Below are positions 9,042 through 17,062 of a stretch of 64,000 nucleotides of DNA, piece by piece. This stretch comes from Sphingomonadaceae bacterium. Its GTDB lineage: Bacteria; Pseudomonadota; Alphaproteobacteria; Sphingomonadales; Sphingomonadaceae. The DNA lies in the NCBI GenBank assembly GCA_947472735.1, contig CANJBY010000005.1, positions 17,175 through 81,174 on the forward strand. Reading direction: 5' to 3'. The notes under the pieces are model-generated. The model ran no database searches, was not told where the DNA came from, and was given only the letters and a program-made list of their open reading frames with translations. The translations under genes were made by a program, and so were the position numbers. Positions within the stretch are counted from its first letter, which is position 1. The number at the start of each line of letters is the position of its first letter.

Positions 9042-9902
9042 ATGATAAAGCGCGCTCACCTCCGTCAGTTCATGGCCGTCGTCGATGGCGGGACCTTCAC
9101 CCGAGCGGCCGAACGGCTCGGGATCACCCAGCCTTCGCTGTCCGCCGGGATTGCCGAGCTGGAGAGACTAGTGGGCACCCGGCTGTTCCTGCGCGAACGT
9201 CGCCGGGTCCGCCTGACCGACGCGGGCAACCGCCTTGTCGCTCACGCCCGCAGCATCGAGAAGGAATTCCGAGCGGCTGAGGCCAGTCTTTCCGATGCTG
9301 CCCCGCCGGCGGAGCCACTCTCGCTGGGCGTACTGGCGAGCATTTCCACCGCGCAGCTTACGCAGTTGGTCAGGGGGTGGAGCGGGGCGCGGGCGCTGGA
9401 ACTGGTCGAAGGTACCGATGTGGAATTGCGGCGCAGGTTGGGGGAAGGGCGGCTGTCCTTTGCGCTCACCCTGTTTCGTCCGGAGGATGGCGAACGGGGG
9501 GCCGAACTCCTGCTCGACGAACCTTACCGCCTGATGCTTCCGGTCAGCCATCCTCTCGCGGCGGCGGGCCGGCTCGATCCGCGCGACGTGGCCGGTGAGG
9601 TGATGATCGCGCGCCGGTCCTGCGAGATACTCGCCGAGACCAGCCGCTTCTTCACGCAGCGCGGGGTGCGGCCACCCTTCGCCCTGCGCTCTGCCAACGA
9701 CGATCGCTGCATGGCGATGGTCGCCGCTGGCCTGGGAATCACTACTGCGCCGCGTTCGCTGGTACGCGACGGGATCGTCGCCATGCCGTTGGCCGGGTAC
9801 GACTTCCGCCGCCAGATCGGGTTGATCACCGGCGCCGGCGCGGGTGCGGAAGAGAGTGAGGCGCTGCTGACTGCTTGTCGGATAGCCTTCGGAGTGGCTT
9901 GA
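9042..9902 (+). CDS. LysR family transcriptional regulator
   Basis: A 286-aa regulator with the N-terminal winged helix-turn-helix (RQFMAVVDGGTFTRAAERLGITQPSLSAGIAELE, about residues 8-45) and a C-terminal periplasmic-binding-protein-like effector domain. It faces the ivd-liuB-liuD-maoC operon across an 87-base gap holding a TCATTG/CAATGA dyad, so it most likely controls leucine/isovalerate breakdown and itself. The effector is unknown; an acyl-CoA intermediate would be a reasonable guess. MaiA follows after 31 bases on the same strand. Confidence 0.9.
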   Translation: MIKRAHLRQFMAVVDGGTFTRAAERLGITQPSLSAGIAELERLVGTRLFLRERRRVRLTDAGNRLVAHARSIEKEFRAAEASLSDAAPPAEPLSLGVLASISTAQLTQLVRGWSGARALELVEGTDVELRRRLGEGRLSFALTLFRPEDGERGAELLLDEPYRLMLPVSHPLAAAGRLDPRDVAGEVMIARRSCEILAETSRFFTQRGVRPPFALRSANDDRCMAMVAAGLGITTAPRSLVRDGIVAMPLAGYDFRRQIGLITGAGAGAEESEALLTACRIAFGVA

Positions 9903-9933
9903 CGCCGCGCTCAGCCCGGTCGACAATCAGAAC

Positions 9934-10572
9934 ATGAGCCAACCTTACGTGCTGCACACCTATTTCCGCTCGTCGGCCAGCTGGCGCGTGCGCATCGCCC
10001 TTGGCCTCAAGGGGCTCAATTGGCAAAACGCATTCCTCCATCTGCTGCAGGACGAGCATAAGAGCGCGGCGTATCTTGCGCTCAACCCGCAGGGCCTGAT
10101 CCCGACGTTGCAGGTCGACGAAGGCGTGCTGACGCAGAGCGTGGCCATCTGCGAATACCTTGACGAGGTGCACCCGATGCCGCGGCTGCTGCCCGCCGAT
10201 CCGTTCCGGCGGGCACGGGTGAGGGCTTTCGTGCTCGCCATCGCGTGCGAAATCCATCCGTTGCAGAACTCCGGTGTGTTGCAGCGCCTGCGCCAACTTG
10301 GTCTGCCGCAAGAGGACGTGATGGGCTGGGCCCGGGATGTGATTGACCGCGGTTTCGAAGCCTGCGCCAGCATGATCGCGGAAGAGACTGGCCCTTACTG
10401 CTTTGGTGAACAACTCACCTTGGCCGATGTGTTCCTTGTCCCGCAGATGGGCAATGCTCGCCGCTATGGCGCCAAGTTCGATCGCCCCCGGTTTCTCGAG
10501 ATCGAGGCCGCCTGCATGGCCCTGCCGGCGTTTGCCGGCGCCGTGCCGGAGGTTCAGCCGGACGCGAGTTAG
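9934..10572 (+). CDS. maiA: maleylacetoacetate isomerase (zeta-class GST)
   Basis: Glutathione-dependent cis-trans isomerase of tyrosine/homogentisate breakdown, 212 aa. The N-terminal thioredoxin-like half carries the zeta signature SSASWRVRIALGLKG with the active-site serines, then NPQGLIPTLQVDEG and QSVAICEYLDE. The C-terminal helical half contains IACEIHPLQNSGVL and TLADVFLVPQ, both typical of MaiA. Next to the leucine cluster it suggests a small amino-acid catabolism neighbourhood, although fumarylacetoacetase and homogentisate dioxygenase are not in the window. Confidence 0.88.
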   Translation: MSQPYVLHTYFRSSASWRVRIALGLKGLNWQNAFLHLLQDEHKSAAYLALNPQGLIPTLQVDEGVLTQSVAICEYLDEVHPMPRLLPADPFRRARVRAFVLAIACEIHPLQNSGVLQRLRQLGLPQEDVMGWARDVIDRGFEACASMIAEETGPYCFGEQLTLADVFLVPQMGNARRYGAKFDRPRFLEIEAACMALPAFAGAVPEVQPDAS

Positions 10573-10704
10573 CAAAACCGGGGCGAAACGGAAGATTTAC
10601 GGCTACGGGACGGCTCCTGGGCGCTATCAACTGTTGACGAATGCCGCGCCAGAGAGAAGCTTAACAAATAAACCGTGCGGGGAGTCGCGCGGTCGGGGAG
10701 AGTT

Positions 10705-11568
10705 ATGACAAGCGCAACCTATCATGCACCCGCCAGCATAGCCGAAGCTGTAGGACTGTTGTCCTCCGATCCGGCAGCCCGGATCATCGCTGGCGGTACC
10801 GACCTGATCGTCCAGGCCCGCGCGGGCCGGGTCAAGCCGGGTGCTTACGTGGATATCAAGCGGATATCGGCGGCCATCGGCATCCGTTCATTCGAGGGCG
10901 GCTTCGCAATCGGCGCGGCAACGCCGTGCACCGCGCTGCTGGAACACGCTGCGTTGTGCGCCGCCTGGCCGGGCATGGTGGAGGCCGCCAACCTGATTGG
11001 CTCGGTCCAGGTCCGCAACCGCGCGACCATGGGCGGCAACCTCTGCAACGCCTCTCCCGCGGCCGACAGCGTGCCCGCGCTGATCGCCGCCGGCGCGACC
11101 TGTCTGGTGGCCGGGCCGAGTGGTGAGCGCGTCATACCTGTAACGGATATCCCGTCCGCGCCGGGCCGCACCTCGCTGGCTCAAGGCGAATTCGTGGTCG
11201 AGATTCGCTTGCCGGCGCAGCCTTCAGGCGGTTCGGATGCTTATCTGCGTGCCATCCCGCGAACCGAAATGGACATCGCCGTGGTCGGGGCGGGGGTCTC
11301 GCTGGTCATGGATGGCGGGGTCTGCAAGTCTGCCCGCGTCGGGCTCGGCGCGGTGGCTCCCACCGCACTGCTGGTCGAAGCGGCTGCGGCCGCGCTGATC
11401 GGCACCACTCTCGACGACAACGCCCTCGATGCCATGGGGGAGGCGGTAAGCGCGGCTTGCAAGCCGATCGACGACAAGCGCGGAACCGCATCTTACCGCA
11501 CCCATACCGCCGCCGTGCTCGCACGCCGTGCCGCCCTTATTGCCCGCGACCGGGCCGGAGCCAAGTAA
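10705..11568 (+). CDS. molybdenum hydroxylase, FAD-binding subunit
   Basis: Medium subunit (287 aa) of an enzyme of the xanthine dehydrogenase / CoxMSL family; passes electrons from the iron-sulfur subunit to FAD. The FAD-binding loops are clear: IIAGGTDLIVQARAG near the N-terminus and TMGGNLCNASPAADSVPAL in the middle. There is no long insertion that would carry the extra 4Fe-4S cluster of 4-hydroxybenzoyl-CoA reductase. The ATG at 10705 is preceded by GGGGAG and fits the family start better than the track start at 10675. Its stop overlaps the next start (TAATG). Confidence 0.9.
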   Translation: MTSATYHAPASIAEAVGLLSSDPAARIIAGGTDLIVQARAGRVKPGAYVDIKRISAAIGIRSFEGGFAIGAATPCTALLEHAALCAAWPGMVEAANLIGSVQVRNRATMGGNLCNASPAADSVPALIAAGATCLVAGPSGERVIPVTDIPSAPGRTSLAQGEFVVEIRLPAQPSGGSDAYLRAIPRTEMDIAVVGAGVSLVMDGGVCKSARVGLGAVAPTALLVEAAAAALIGTTLDDNALDAMGEAVSAACKPIDDKRGTASYRTHTAAVLARRAALIARDRAGAK

Positions 11569-12056
11569 TGCAGAAGATTCTCGTATCCACCACGGTCAAT
11601 GGCGAGACCTGCGAATTCGCCTGCGAGCCCGACACCAGCCTGCTCGACGCTTTGCGCACGGAACTGCGCCTCACCGGTTCCAAGGAAGGCTGCGGCTCGG
11701 GTGATTGCGGCGCCTGCACGATCTCACTCGACGGCGAGATGGTCTGCTCGTGCCTGGTCCTCGCGGCCGAGGCACAAGGACGGACGATCGGCACGGTCGA
11801 AGGAATCGCCGAAGGCTCGGCCTTGCATCCGCTGCAAACCCGCTTCCTGGAGCACGCCGCGCTGCAGTGCGGCTTCTGCACCCCGGGTTTCCTCGTCGCG
11901 GCCAAGTCGCTGCTCGAGAAGAACCCCGATCCCACCGAAACCGAAATCCGTTACTGGCTGGCAGGGAACCTTTGCCGCTGCACGGGTTATGACAAGATCA
12001 TCCGCGCGGTGCAGCACGCCGCCGCAGACCTCCGTCAGGAAAGGACCGGCGCATGA
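11568..12056 (+). CDS. molybdenum hydroxylase, 2Fe-2S subunit
   Basis: Small subunit of 162 aa with two 2Fe-2S clusters. The plant-ferredoxin-type cluster ligands are in GCGSGDCGACTI and the second, helical-domain cluster in QCGFCTPGF and CRCTGY. The start at 11568 (MQKILVSTTVNGE) overlaps the previous stop; the track's 37 extra N-terminal residues lie inside the FAD-subunit gene. Its stop overlaps the large-subunit start as ATGA. The protein lacks a Tat-type leader, so the complex appears cytoplasmic. Confidence 0.95.
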   Translation: MQKILVSTTVNGETCEFACEPDTSLLDALRTELRLTGSKEGCGSGDCGACTISLDGEMVCSCLVLAAEAQGRTIGTVEGIAEGSALHPLQTRFLEHAALQCGFCTPGFLVAAKSLLEKNPDPTETEIRYWLAGNLCRCTGYDKIIRAVQHAAADLRQERTGA

Positions 12057-14308
12057 ACGACATGTCGGGCAAGCCCCAGTATCGCGTGGTCGGCACGCGC
12101 CCCGTCCGTCCGGACGGAATCGACAAGGTCACCGGCAAGGCGGTGTTCAGCGCTGACCATTTCGTTGCGGGCATGATCTATGGCGCGATCCTGCGCAGCC
12201 CGCACGCCCATGCGCGGATCCGCTCGATCGACACCAGCAAGGCCGCCGCATTGCCTGGGGTCAAGGCAGTCGTGACCGGCGCTGATTTCCCGGCGCTGAA
12301 ATCGATGGAAGTCGATTTGGGCGAGGGCGGCGGCGATATCGTCGACATGTCGGTCAACTGCATGGCGCGCGACAAGGTGTTTTACGACGGGCACGCCGTT
12401 GCTGCGGTCGCAGCCACCTCCGCGAGCATCGCCGCCGAAGCGCTGGAGCTGATCACGGTCGATTACGAAGTGCTGCCGCATGTAACCGACCTCGCCGCCG
12501 CCATGGCGGACGACGCGCCGGTGCTGCACGCCAGAATGCGCACCAAGGGGCTCGATACGCCCAGCGACAAGCCGACCAACGTCTCGATGCGCTTCGTCAT
12601 GGAAAAGGGCGATGTCGCCGCCGGGCTTGCCCGTGCCAAAGTGGTGGCTCGCGGGAGTTTCTCCTCGGCACCGGTGCATCAGGGGTACCTGGAACCGCAG
12701 GCCTGCACCGTTGCGTACAATTCGGACGGCCAGGTGCAGATCTGGGCCTCGAGCCAGGGCGCCTTCATGATCCGCACGGTGACGGCACAAGTGCTCAACC
12801 TGCCTATCGCGGATATTCGCGTGACTCCGCTCGAAATTGGTGGAGGTTTCGGAGGCAAGACGGTGATTTACCTCGAACCTGTTGCTGTTCTGCTGTCCAA
12901 GAAGTCGGGTCGCCCGGTACGCCTGGCGATGAGCCGGTCGGACGTGTTCCGCGCCACCGGACCTGCTCCGGGCACGATCTGTGACGTCGCTATTGGCTGC
13001 GACGAGAACGGGATCATCACCGGCGCGGAAGTCACCTTCAGTGGCTCGGCCGGTGCTTTTCCCGGCTCGGGCACGCATCCGGCCGCGGTCTGCTCGCTGG
13101 CGCCATACAAGATCCCGGACTACCGGATCGTCGGGCATGACGTCGTCACGAACATGGCCTGCACCGCCGCTTACCGATCGCCCGGTGCGCCGCCGATCAT
13201 CTTCGCGGTTGAATCGATCGTCGACGAACTGGCCGGCAAGCTGGGGATGGACCCAATCGACCTGCGCCTGCGCAACGCCATCCAGGAAGGCGATCCTTCG
13301 CCGTCCGGCGTTCCCTTCGGGCCGATCGGGCTCAAGGAAATGCTTGAGGCTGCCAAGGTCCACCCGCACTGGTCCGAACCGCTGGAAGCGAACCAGGGTC
13401 GGGGCATTGCGGCAGGATACTGGCCCAACTTCGGTGGCCAGTCCACCGCGTCAGTCAGCCTGACCGACGATGGCACGGTCATTGTCACCACCGGCAGCCC
13501 GGACATCGGCGGATCGCGCGCCTCGATGGCGATGATGGCGGCCGAAGTGATCGGTCTGCCTTATGATAGCGTGCGGGCCACCGTCGCCGATACCTCCTCG
13601 ATCGGCTATTCGATGCTTACCGGCGGCAGCCGCACCACTTTCGCCACCGGCAAGGCCGTGGTCGAAGCTACGGAAAAGGTCGTCGACGGACTTAAGGCCC
13701 GCGCAGCCTCGATCTGGGGTGTCGATGCTGGCGCCGTTGAATGGGCAGGCGGGGAAGCGCGCTGCACCGCTCAAGACAAGGAAGGCACGCTCTCGGTTCG
13801 CGAACTGTGCGGCAAGGGCGGACCGATTTCGGCCGAAGCGACTGTCAATCCGCCGGATCCCGGCCCGGGCATCGCAGTGCAGATCGTCGATGTAGAGGTC
13901 GATCCCGACACCGGCACTGTCACTGTGCTGCGTGTCACCGCGCTGCAGGACGTCGGCCGGGCGATCCACCCCTCCTATGTCGAAGGGCAGATGCAAGGCG
14001 GCGTGGTGCAAGGCATCGGCTGGGCGCTAAACGAAGGCTACGTCTTCAACGCCAAGGGCCAGCTCGATAACGCGGGCTTCCTCGATTACCGCATTCCGGT
14101 CGCATCGGATCTGCCGATGATCTCGACCGTGATGATCGAGGTACCCTGGCCAAGCCATCCGTTTGGCGTGAAGGGCGTGGGCGAAGCTCCGATCTGCCCC
14201 CCGATGGGCGCGGTTGCAAATGCGGTCAGTGCGGCCACGGGCGTGCGCATGCACCACTTGCCGATGTCTCCCGATCGCATCCTCACGGAAGTAGCGGCGG
14301 CGCAGTGA
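12053..14308 (+). CDS. molybdenum hydroxylase, molybdopterin-binding large subunit
   Basis: Catalytic subunit of 751 aa holding the molybdopterin cofactor. Landmarks: the aldehyde oxidase/xanthine dehydrogenase N-terminal domain (VTGKAVFSADHF), the EIGGGFGGK cofactor loop, the AYRSPGAPP stretch, and the C-terminal GVKGVGEAPICPP whose glutamate is the catalytic base in the family. The CoxL signature AYRCSFR is absent, so this is not a form I CO dehydrogenase. The substrate cannot be read from the sequence; the MoaD-like carrier and acyl-CoA synthetase downstream would fit hydroxylation or dehydroxylation of an activated acid, which is speculation. Confidence 0.9.
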   Translation: MNDMSGKPQYRVVGTRPVRPDGIDKVTGKAVFSADHFVAGMIYGAILRSPHAHARIRSIDTSKAAALPGVKAVVTGADFPALKSMEVDLGEGGGDIVDMSVNCMARDKVFYDGHAVAAVAATSASIAAEALELITVDYEVLPHVTDLAAAMADDAPVLHARMRTKGLDTPSDKPTNVSMRFVMEKGDVAAGLARAKVVARGSFSSAPVHQGYLEPQACTVAYNSDGQVQIWASSQGAFMIRTVTAQVLNLPIADIRVTPLEIGGGFGGKTVIYLEPVAVLLSKKSGRPVRLAMSRSDVFRATGPAPGTICDVAIGCDENGIITGAEVTFSGSAGAFPGSGTHPAAVCSLAPYKIPDYRIVGHDVVTNMACTAAYRSPGAPPIIFAVESIVDELAGKLGMDPIDLRLRNAIQEGDPSPSGVPFGPIGLKEMLEAAKVHPHWSEPLEANQGRGIAAGYWPNFGGQSTASVSLTDDGTVIVTTGSPDIGGSRASMAMMAAEVIGLPYDSVRATVADTSSIGYSMLTGGSRTTFATGKAVVEATEKVVDGLKARAASIWGVDAGAVEWAGGEARCTAQDKEGTLSVRELCGKGGPISAEATVNPPDPGPGIAVQIVDVEVDPDTGTVTVLRVTALQDVGRAIHPSYVEGQMQGGVVQGIGWALNEGYVFNAKGQLDNAGFLDYRIPVASDLPMISTVMIEVPWPSHPFGVKGVGEAPICPPMGAVANAVSAATGVRMHHLPMSPDRILTEVAAAQ

Positions 14309-14324
14309 GCAGGGTTGTGCGCTG

Positions 14325-14570
14325 ATGGCGCGGGTGATCGTCACCCCGTCCTTCGCGCGCGAGCATCTCGGCGCGATCGAAGAATTCGAGCTGGAAGCGG
14401 GCAACCTCTTCCAGCTCGTTGCCGCGCTTGAACAGCGCTTTCCCGGCTTCGAGAGCTTTGCCCGAATCCGCACCACCTTCGCGGTGGACGGTACCGTGGT
14501 GAACGACTGGAGCACACCCTTGACCGCCGATAGCGAAGTGCTGCTGGTCCCCCGGATCGGCGGAGGCTGA
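14325..14570 (+). CDS. MoaD/ThiS-like sulfur carrier protein
   Basis: An 81-aa beta-grasp protein ending in PRIGGG, i.e. with the C-terminal Gly-Gly that is adenylated and thiocarboxylated in MoaD and ThiS. VDGTVVNDWSTPLTADSEVLLVPRIGGG matches the last third of the MoaD fold (VN....L.DGDEV.i.P...GG). It sits 16 bases after the large subunit of the molybdenum hydroxylase, so a dedicated role in cofactor maturation for that enzyme, or in sulfur transfer to its active site, is a fair inference. No MoaE or MoeB homologue lies nearby. Confidence 0.75.
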   Translation: MARVIVTPSFAREHLGAIEEFELEAGNLFQLVAALEQRFPGFESFARIRTTFAVDGTVVNDWSTPLTADSEVLLVPRIGGG

Positions 14571-14609
14571 TCCCTTGAATTCCCATCCACGGAGCGGCAA
14601 GCGCCGGAT

Positions 14610-16115
14610 ATGAGCACCAACGCCAACATTGCAGCGCAGTTCCTCGCCGTCGCCGCGGAGCAGGGCAGCAAGCCCTTCCTGATCGAACATGGGGAAACCG
14701 TGCTGACTTTCGCCGATCTGGAATCCCGGACCGGCCGTCTGGCTGCGCGGCTCCAGACGCTGGGCGGCAAGCCCGGTGAGCGGATCGTGGTGCAGATCGA
14801 CAAGTCGCCCGATAACGTGTTGCTCTACCTTGCCGCACTACGGCTCGGGATTATCTACGTGCCGCTCAATACTGCCTACACGGCTGCGGAACTGGCCTAT
14901 TTCATCGGCGACGCGGAGCCAGTGGTCGTCGTATGCCGACCAGGCGACGAGCTTTCGGTCCGCGAACTGGCCGGCGCCGCGCGCGTGGTGACACTGGGCC
15001 CCGCTGGCGATGGATCGCTGTTCGACTCCATCCCCGAGAATCCGGCACCTGTCGCTCACTGCGGCGCGGACGAACTGGCGGTAATCCTCTATACTTCCGG
15101 CACCACTGGTCGCTCGAAAGGCGCCATGCTCAGTCACGGGAACCTCGCCAGCAATGCCCTGACGCTGAAGGACTACTGGCGCTGGTCGAGCGACGATGTG
15201 CTGATCCATATCCTGCCGATCTACCACGTCCACGGCCTGTTCGTGGCGCTCCATGGCGCGCTGCTGGCCGGCGCAACCATGCTGTTCCACCGAGGCTTCG
15301 ATCCCGCGCAAGTGATTGCTGAATTTGCCAGTGCTACCGTTTTGATGGGGGTGCCGACGCATTACACCCGGCTCACGGCCACAGATCACCTGACGCCTGA
15401 GGCCTGCCGCTCCATGCGCTTGTTCGTCTCCGGCTCGGCGCCTCTGTTGGCCGAGGCGCACCAGCGCTTCGAAGAGAAGACTGGTCACCGCATCCTCGAA
15501 CGCTACGGCATGACCGAGACCGGCATGATCTGCTCCAATCCCTATCATGCCGAGCGGGTTGCCGGAACCGTCGGCTATGCTCTCCCGGGAGAGGAAGTGC
15601 GTATCTGCGATGAGCAGGGTAGCGCGGTGAAGCAAGGCGAGCCCGGCGTGCTCGAAGTGTGCGGACCGAATGTTTTCAAAGGGTACTGGCGCAATCCCGA
15701 GAAAACGTCCGAAGATATTCGAGCGGACGGATTTTTCATCACCGGTGACATCGCAACCATGGCTGCTGACGGCCGGGTGACGCTGGTCGGCCGGGCTAAG
15801 GACTTGATCATTTCGGGGGGTCTCAACATCTACCCCAAAGAGATCGAGGAAGCGATCGACGCGCTTCCCGGCGTAGACGAATCCGCCGTGATCGGCCTGC
15901 CAGACGCCGATTTCGGAGAGGCGGTGGTGGCCATCGTCGCCCACCAGAAGGGCGCGGACGTTCAGGAGGAAGCCGTCAAGACGGCCTTGCAAGACCAGCT
16001 CGCGCGATTCAAGCAGCCGCGCCGGGTGGTGGTGGTCGAGAGCCTGCCGCGCAATGCCATGGGCAAAGTCCAGAAGGCAGCATTGCGGCAGGAATACGCC
16101 CGATTGCTGGACTAG
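14610..16115 (+). CDS. AMP-forming acyl-CoA synthetase, MatB-like
   Basis: ANL-superfamily ligase of 501 aa that activates a carboxylic acid to its CoA thioester. The P-loop ILYTSGTTGRSKGAM, the adenylation motif ERYGMTETGM, the GDIA hinge region and the C-terminal lysine motif PRNAMGKVQK are all present. The LPIYHVHGLFVALHGALLAG and GVPTHYTRL stretches resemble malonyl-CoA synthetase (MatB) more than long-chain ligases. Placed 40 bases after the MoaD-like gene, it probably belongs to the molybdenum hydroxylase operon. Its stop shares a CTAG with the convergent regulator. Confidence 0.85.
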   Translation: MSTNANIAAQFLAVAAEQGSKPFLIEHGETVLTFADLESRTGRLAARLQTLGGKPGERIVVQIDKSPDNVLLYLAALRLGIIYVPLNTAYTAAELAYFIGDAEPVVVVCRPGDELSVRELAGAARVVTLGPAGDGSLFDSIPENPAPVAHCGADELAVILYTSGTTGRSKGAMLSHGNLASNALTLKDYWRWSSDDVLIHILPIYHVHGLFVALHGALLAGATMLFHRGFDPAQVIAEFASATVLMGVPTHYTRLTATDHLTPEACRSMRLFVSGSAPLLAEAHQRFEEKTGHRILERYGMTETGMICSNPYHAERVAGTVGYALPGEEVRICDEQGSAVKQGEPGVLEVCGPNVFKGYWRNPEKTSEDIRADGFFITGDIATMAADGRVTLVGRAKDLIISGGLNIYPKEIEEAIDALPGVDESAVIGLPDADFGEAVVAIVAHQKGADVQEEAVKTALQDQLARFKQPRRVVVVESLPRNAMGKVQKAALRQEYARLLD

Positions 16116-16840
16116 CCTGCGGCGCGCCAGTTCTCGACGGCCAAGCCATCGAGCACGTAACCGTAGGACCTTACTGTTCTCAGCGGATCGGGCACGCCGT
16201 GGGCTCTCAGCGCCCGACGCAGGCGTCCGACCCAGACGTCGACCGTCCGCTCATCGAGCGCGGCGGCGTCCTTGCCCAGCACCGTAATCAGCGCTGAGCG
16301 GCTGAACACCTGATCCGGATGCTCGACGAAGTGTGCGAGCAGGCGAAACTCGGTGGGTCGAAGCGGCACCACGGCCCCCTGCCAACGGGCATGGTGAGCC
16401 GCAAGATCGACCGATAGCGCACCGTGGGAGAGCCGGGGTTTCGCCTTGATCTGCGTACCGCCGCAATAGGTCTTCAGCCGGTCCGCGAGCTTGATGAGGT
16501 TGAGCGGTCCGAGCAGATAGTCGTCCGCGCCGGCACGTAGCGCTCGGCGGCGGACGTCGGAATTGTCTTCATCCAGCACCATCGTGATGTGCAGGTCGGC
16601 AAGTTCCGGCAAAGCGCGAAGCTGGCGGCACATTTCCAAACCCGAGATGGTCGGCAGCAGCCAGTCGATAAAACACAACGAAAGACCTCGCACGCGCTGC
16701 TTCGGGATGGTGTCGCCAATCTCGATTGCTGTCACGTCCGGCATTACTTCGCCGAGGTCAGCGAGCAGCCCTGGCTGCGTAGATGTCAAAAACAAGGTCA
16801 GTTCGTCAGGCATCGAGATCCACGAAGTTGAACGGGCCAC
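16112..16840 (-). CDS. PhoB/OmpR-type regulator with degenerate receiver
   Basis: A response-regulator-like protein of up to 242 aa. The C-terminal winged helix is very close to PhoB (RPTEFRLLAHFVEHPDQVFSRSALI; ERTVDVWVGRLRRAL; VRSYGYVL). In the N-terminal receiver the phospho-acceptor position is kept (CFIDWLLPT), but the paired acidic residues near the start are missing (LTLFLTSTQPG), as are the switch threonine and the lysine (LGPLN instead of K-P-x). It may therefore act without phosphorylation or with another input. No histidine kinase is adjacent. The track start is a GTG at 16840; ATG at 16813 (MPDELTLFL) is a plausible alternative. It is divergent from the TonB receptor across a region of PhoB-like half-sites. 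Confidence 0.82.
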   Translation of the reverse strand: MARSTSWISMPDELTLFLTSTQPGLLADLGEVMPDVTAIEIGDTIPKQRVRGLSLCFIDWLLPTISGLEMCRQLRALPELADLHITMVLDEDNSDVRRRALRAGADDYLLGPLNLIKLADRLKTYCGGTQIKAKPRLSHGALSVDLAAHHARWQGAVVPLRPTEFRLLAHFVEHPDQVFSRSALITVLGKDAAALDERTVDVWVGRLRRALRAHGVPDPLRTVRSYGYVLDGLAVENWRAAG

Positions 16841-16859
16841 GCCTTATTGCCCGTGTTGC

Positions 16860-16877
16860 ATGACGGTTTTGTGACGG
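16860..16877 (-). promoter_or_regulatory. Pho-box-like pair of half-sites
   Basis: On the minus strand the sequence is CCGTCACAAAACCGTCAT: two 7-base half-sites 11 bases apart. It differs from the enterobacterial Pho box (CTGTCATA-A/T-rich-CTGTCAY) at about three positions. It lies 20 bases upstream of the PhoB-like regulator gene, pointing toward it, so autoregulation by that regulator or control by PhoB is likely. Confidence 0.55.
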
Positions 16878-16896
16878 AAAACGGTCATTTATCTCT

Positions 16897-16947
16897 GTGT
16901 CACATCAATGACTCACTGGTGTCGGTTTGTTGTCGGCAAAGAGTCGC
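16897..16947 (+). promoter_or_regulatory. array of 11-bp-spaced PhoB-type half-sites before the TonB receptor
   Basis: Reading the plus strand with an exact 11-base step gives GTGTCAC, ATGACTC, GTGTCGG, TTGTCGG and GAGTCGC. Four of five keep a GTC or GAC core. This helical-phase direct repeat is the usual binding pattern of PhoB/OmpR dimers bound side by side. The array ends about 115 bases before the TonB receptor start, suitable for activation. The repeat is read directly; the protein that binds is inferred. Confidence 0.5.
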
Positions 16948-17062
16948 GGTGCCGCAATCGGCGGGGCCTAGCCGCCATTTCGGCAGGGGGTCTCCCGGCG
17001 AATCGCAAAGGCGATGCCGCATCTCCCGCTTCGACGACACACCCAATGAGGGACACTAAAAC

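Noticed and set aside
10627-10637. TCAACTGTTGA palindrome before the Mo hydroxylase operon
   Set aside because: Only five-base arms; too short to call an operator without comparison.
12035-13369. 444-aa minus-strand ORF inside the Mo hydroxylase gene
   Set aside because: Antisense shadow; the plus-strand frame has full cofactor motifs.
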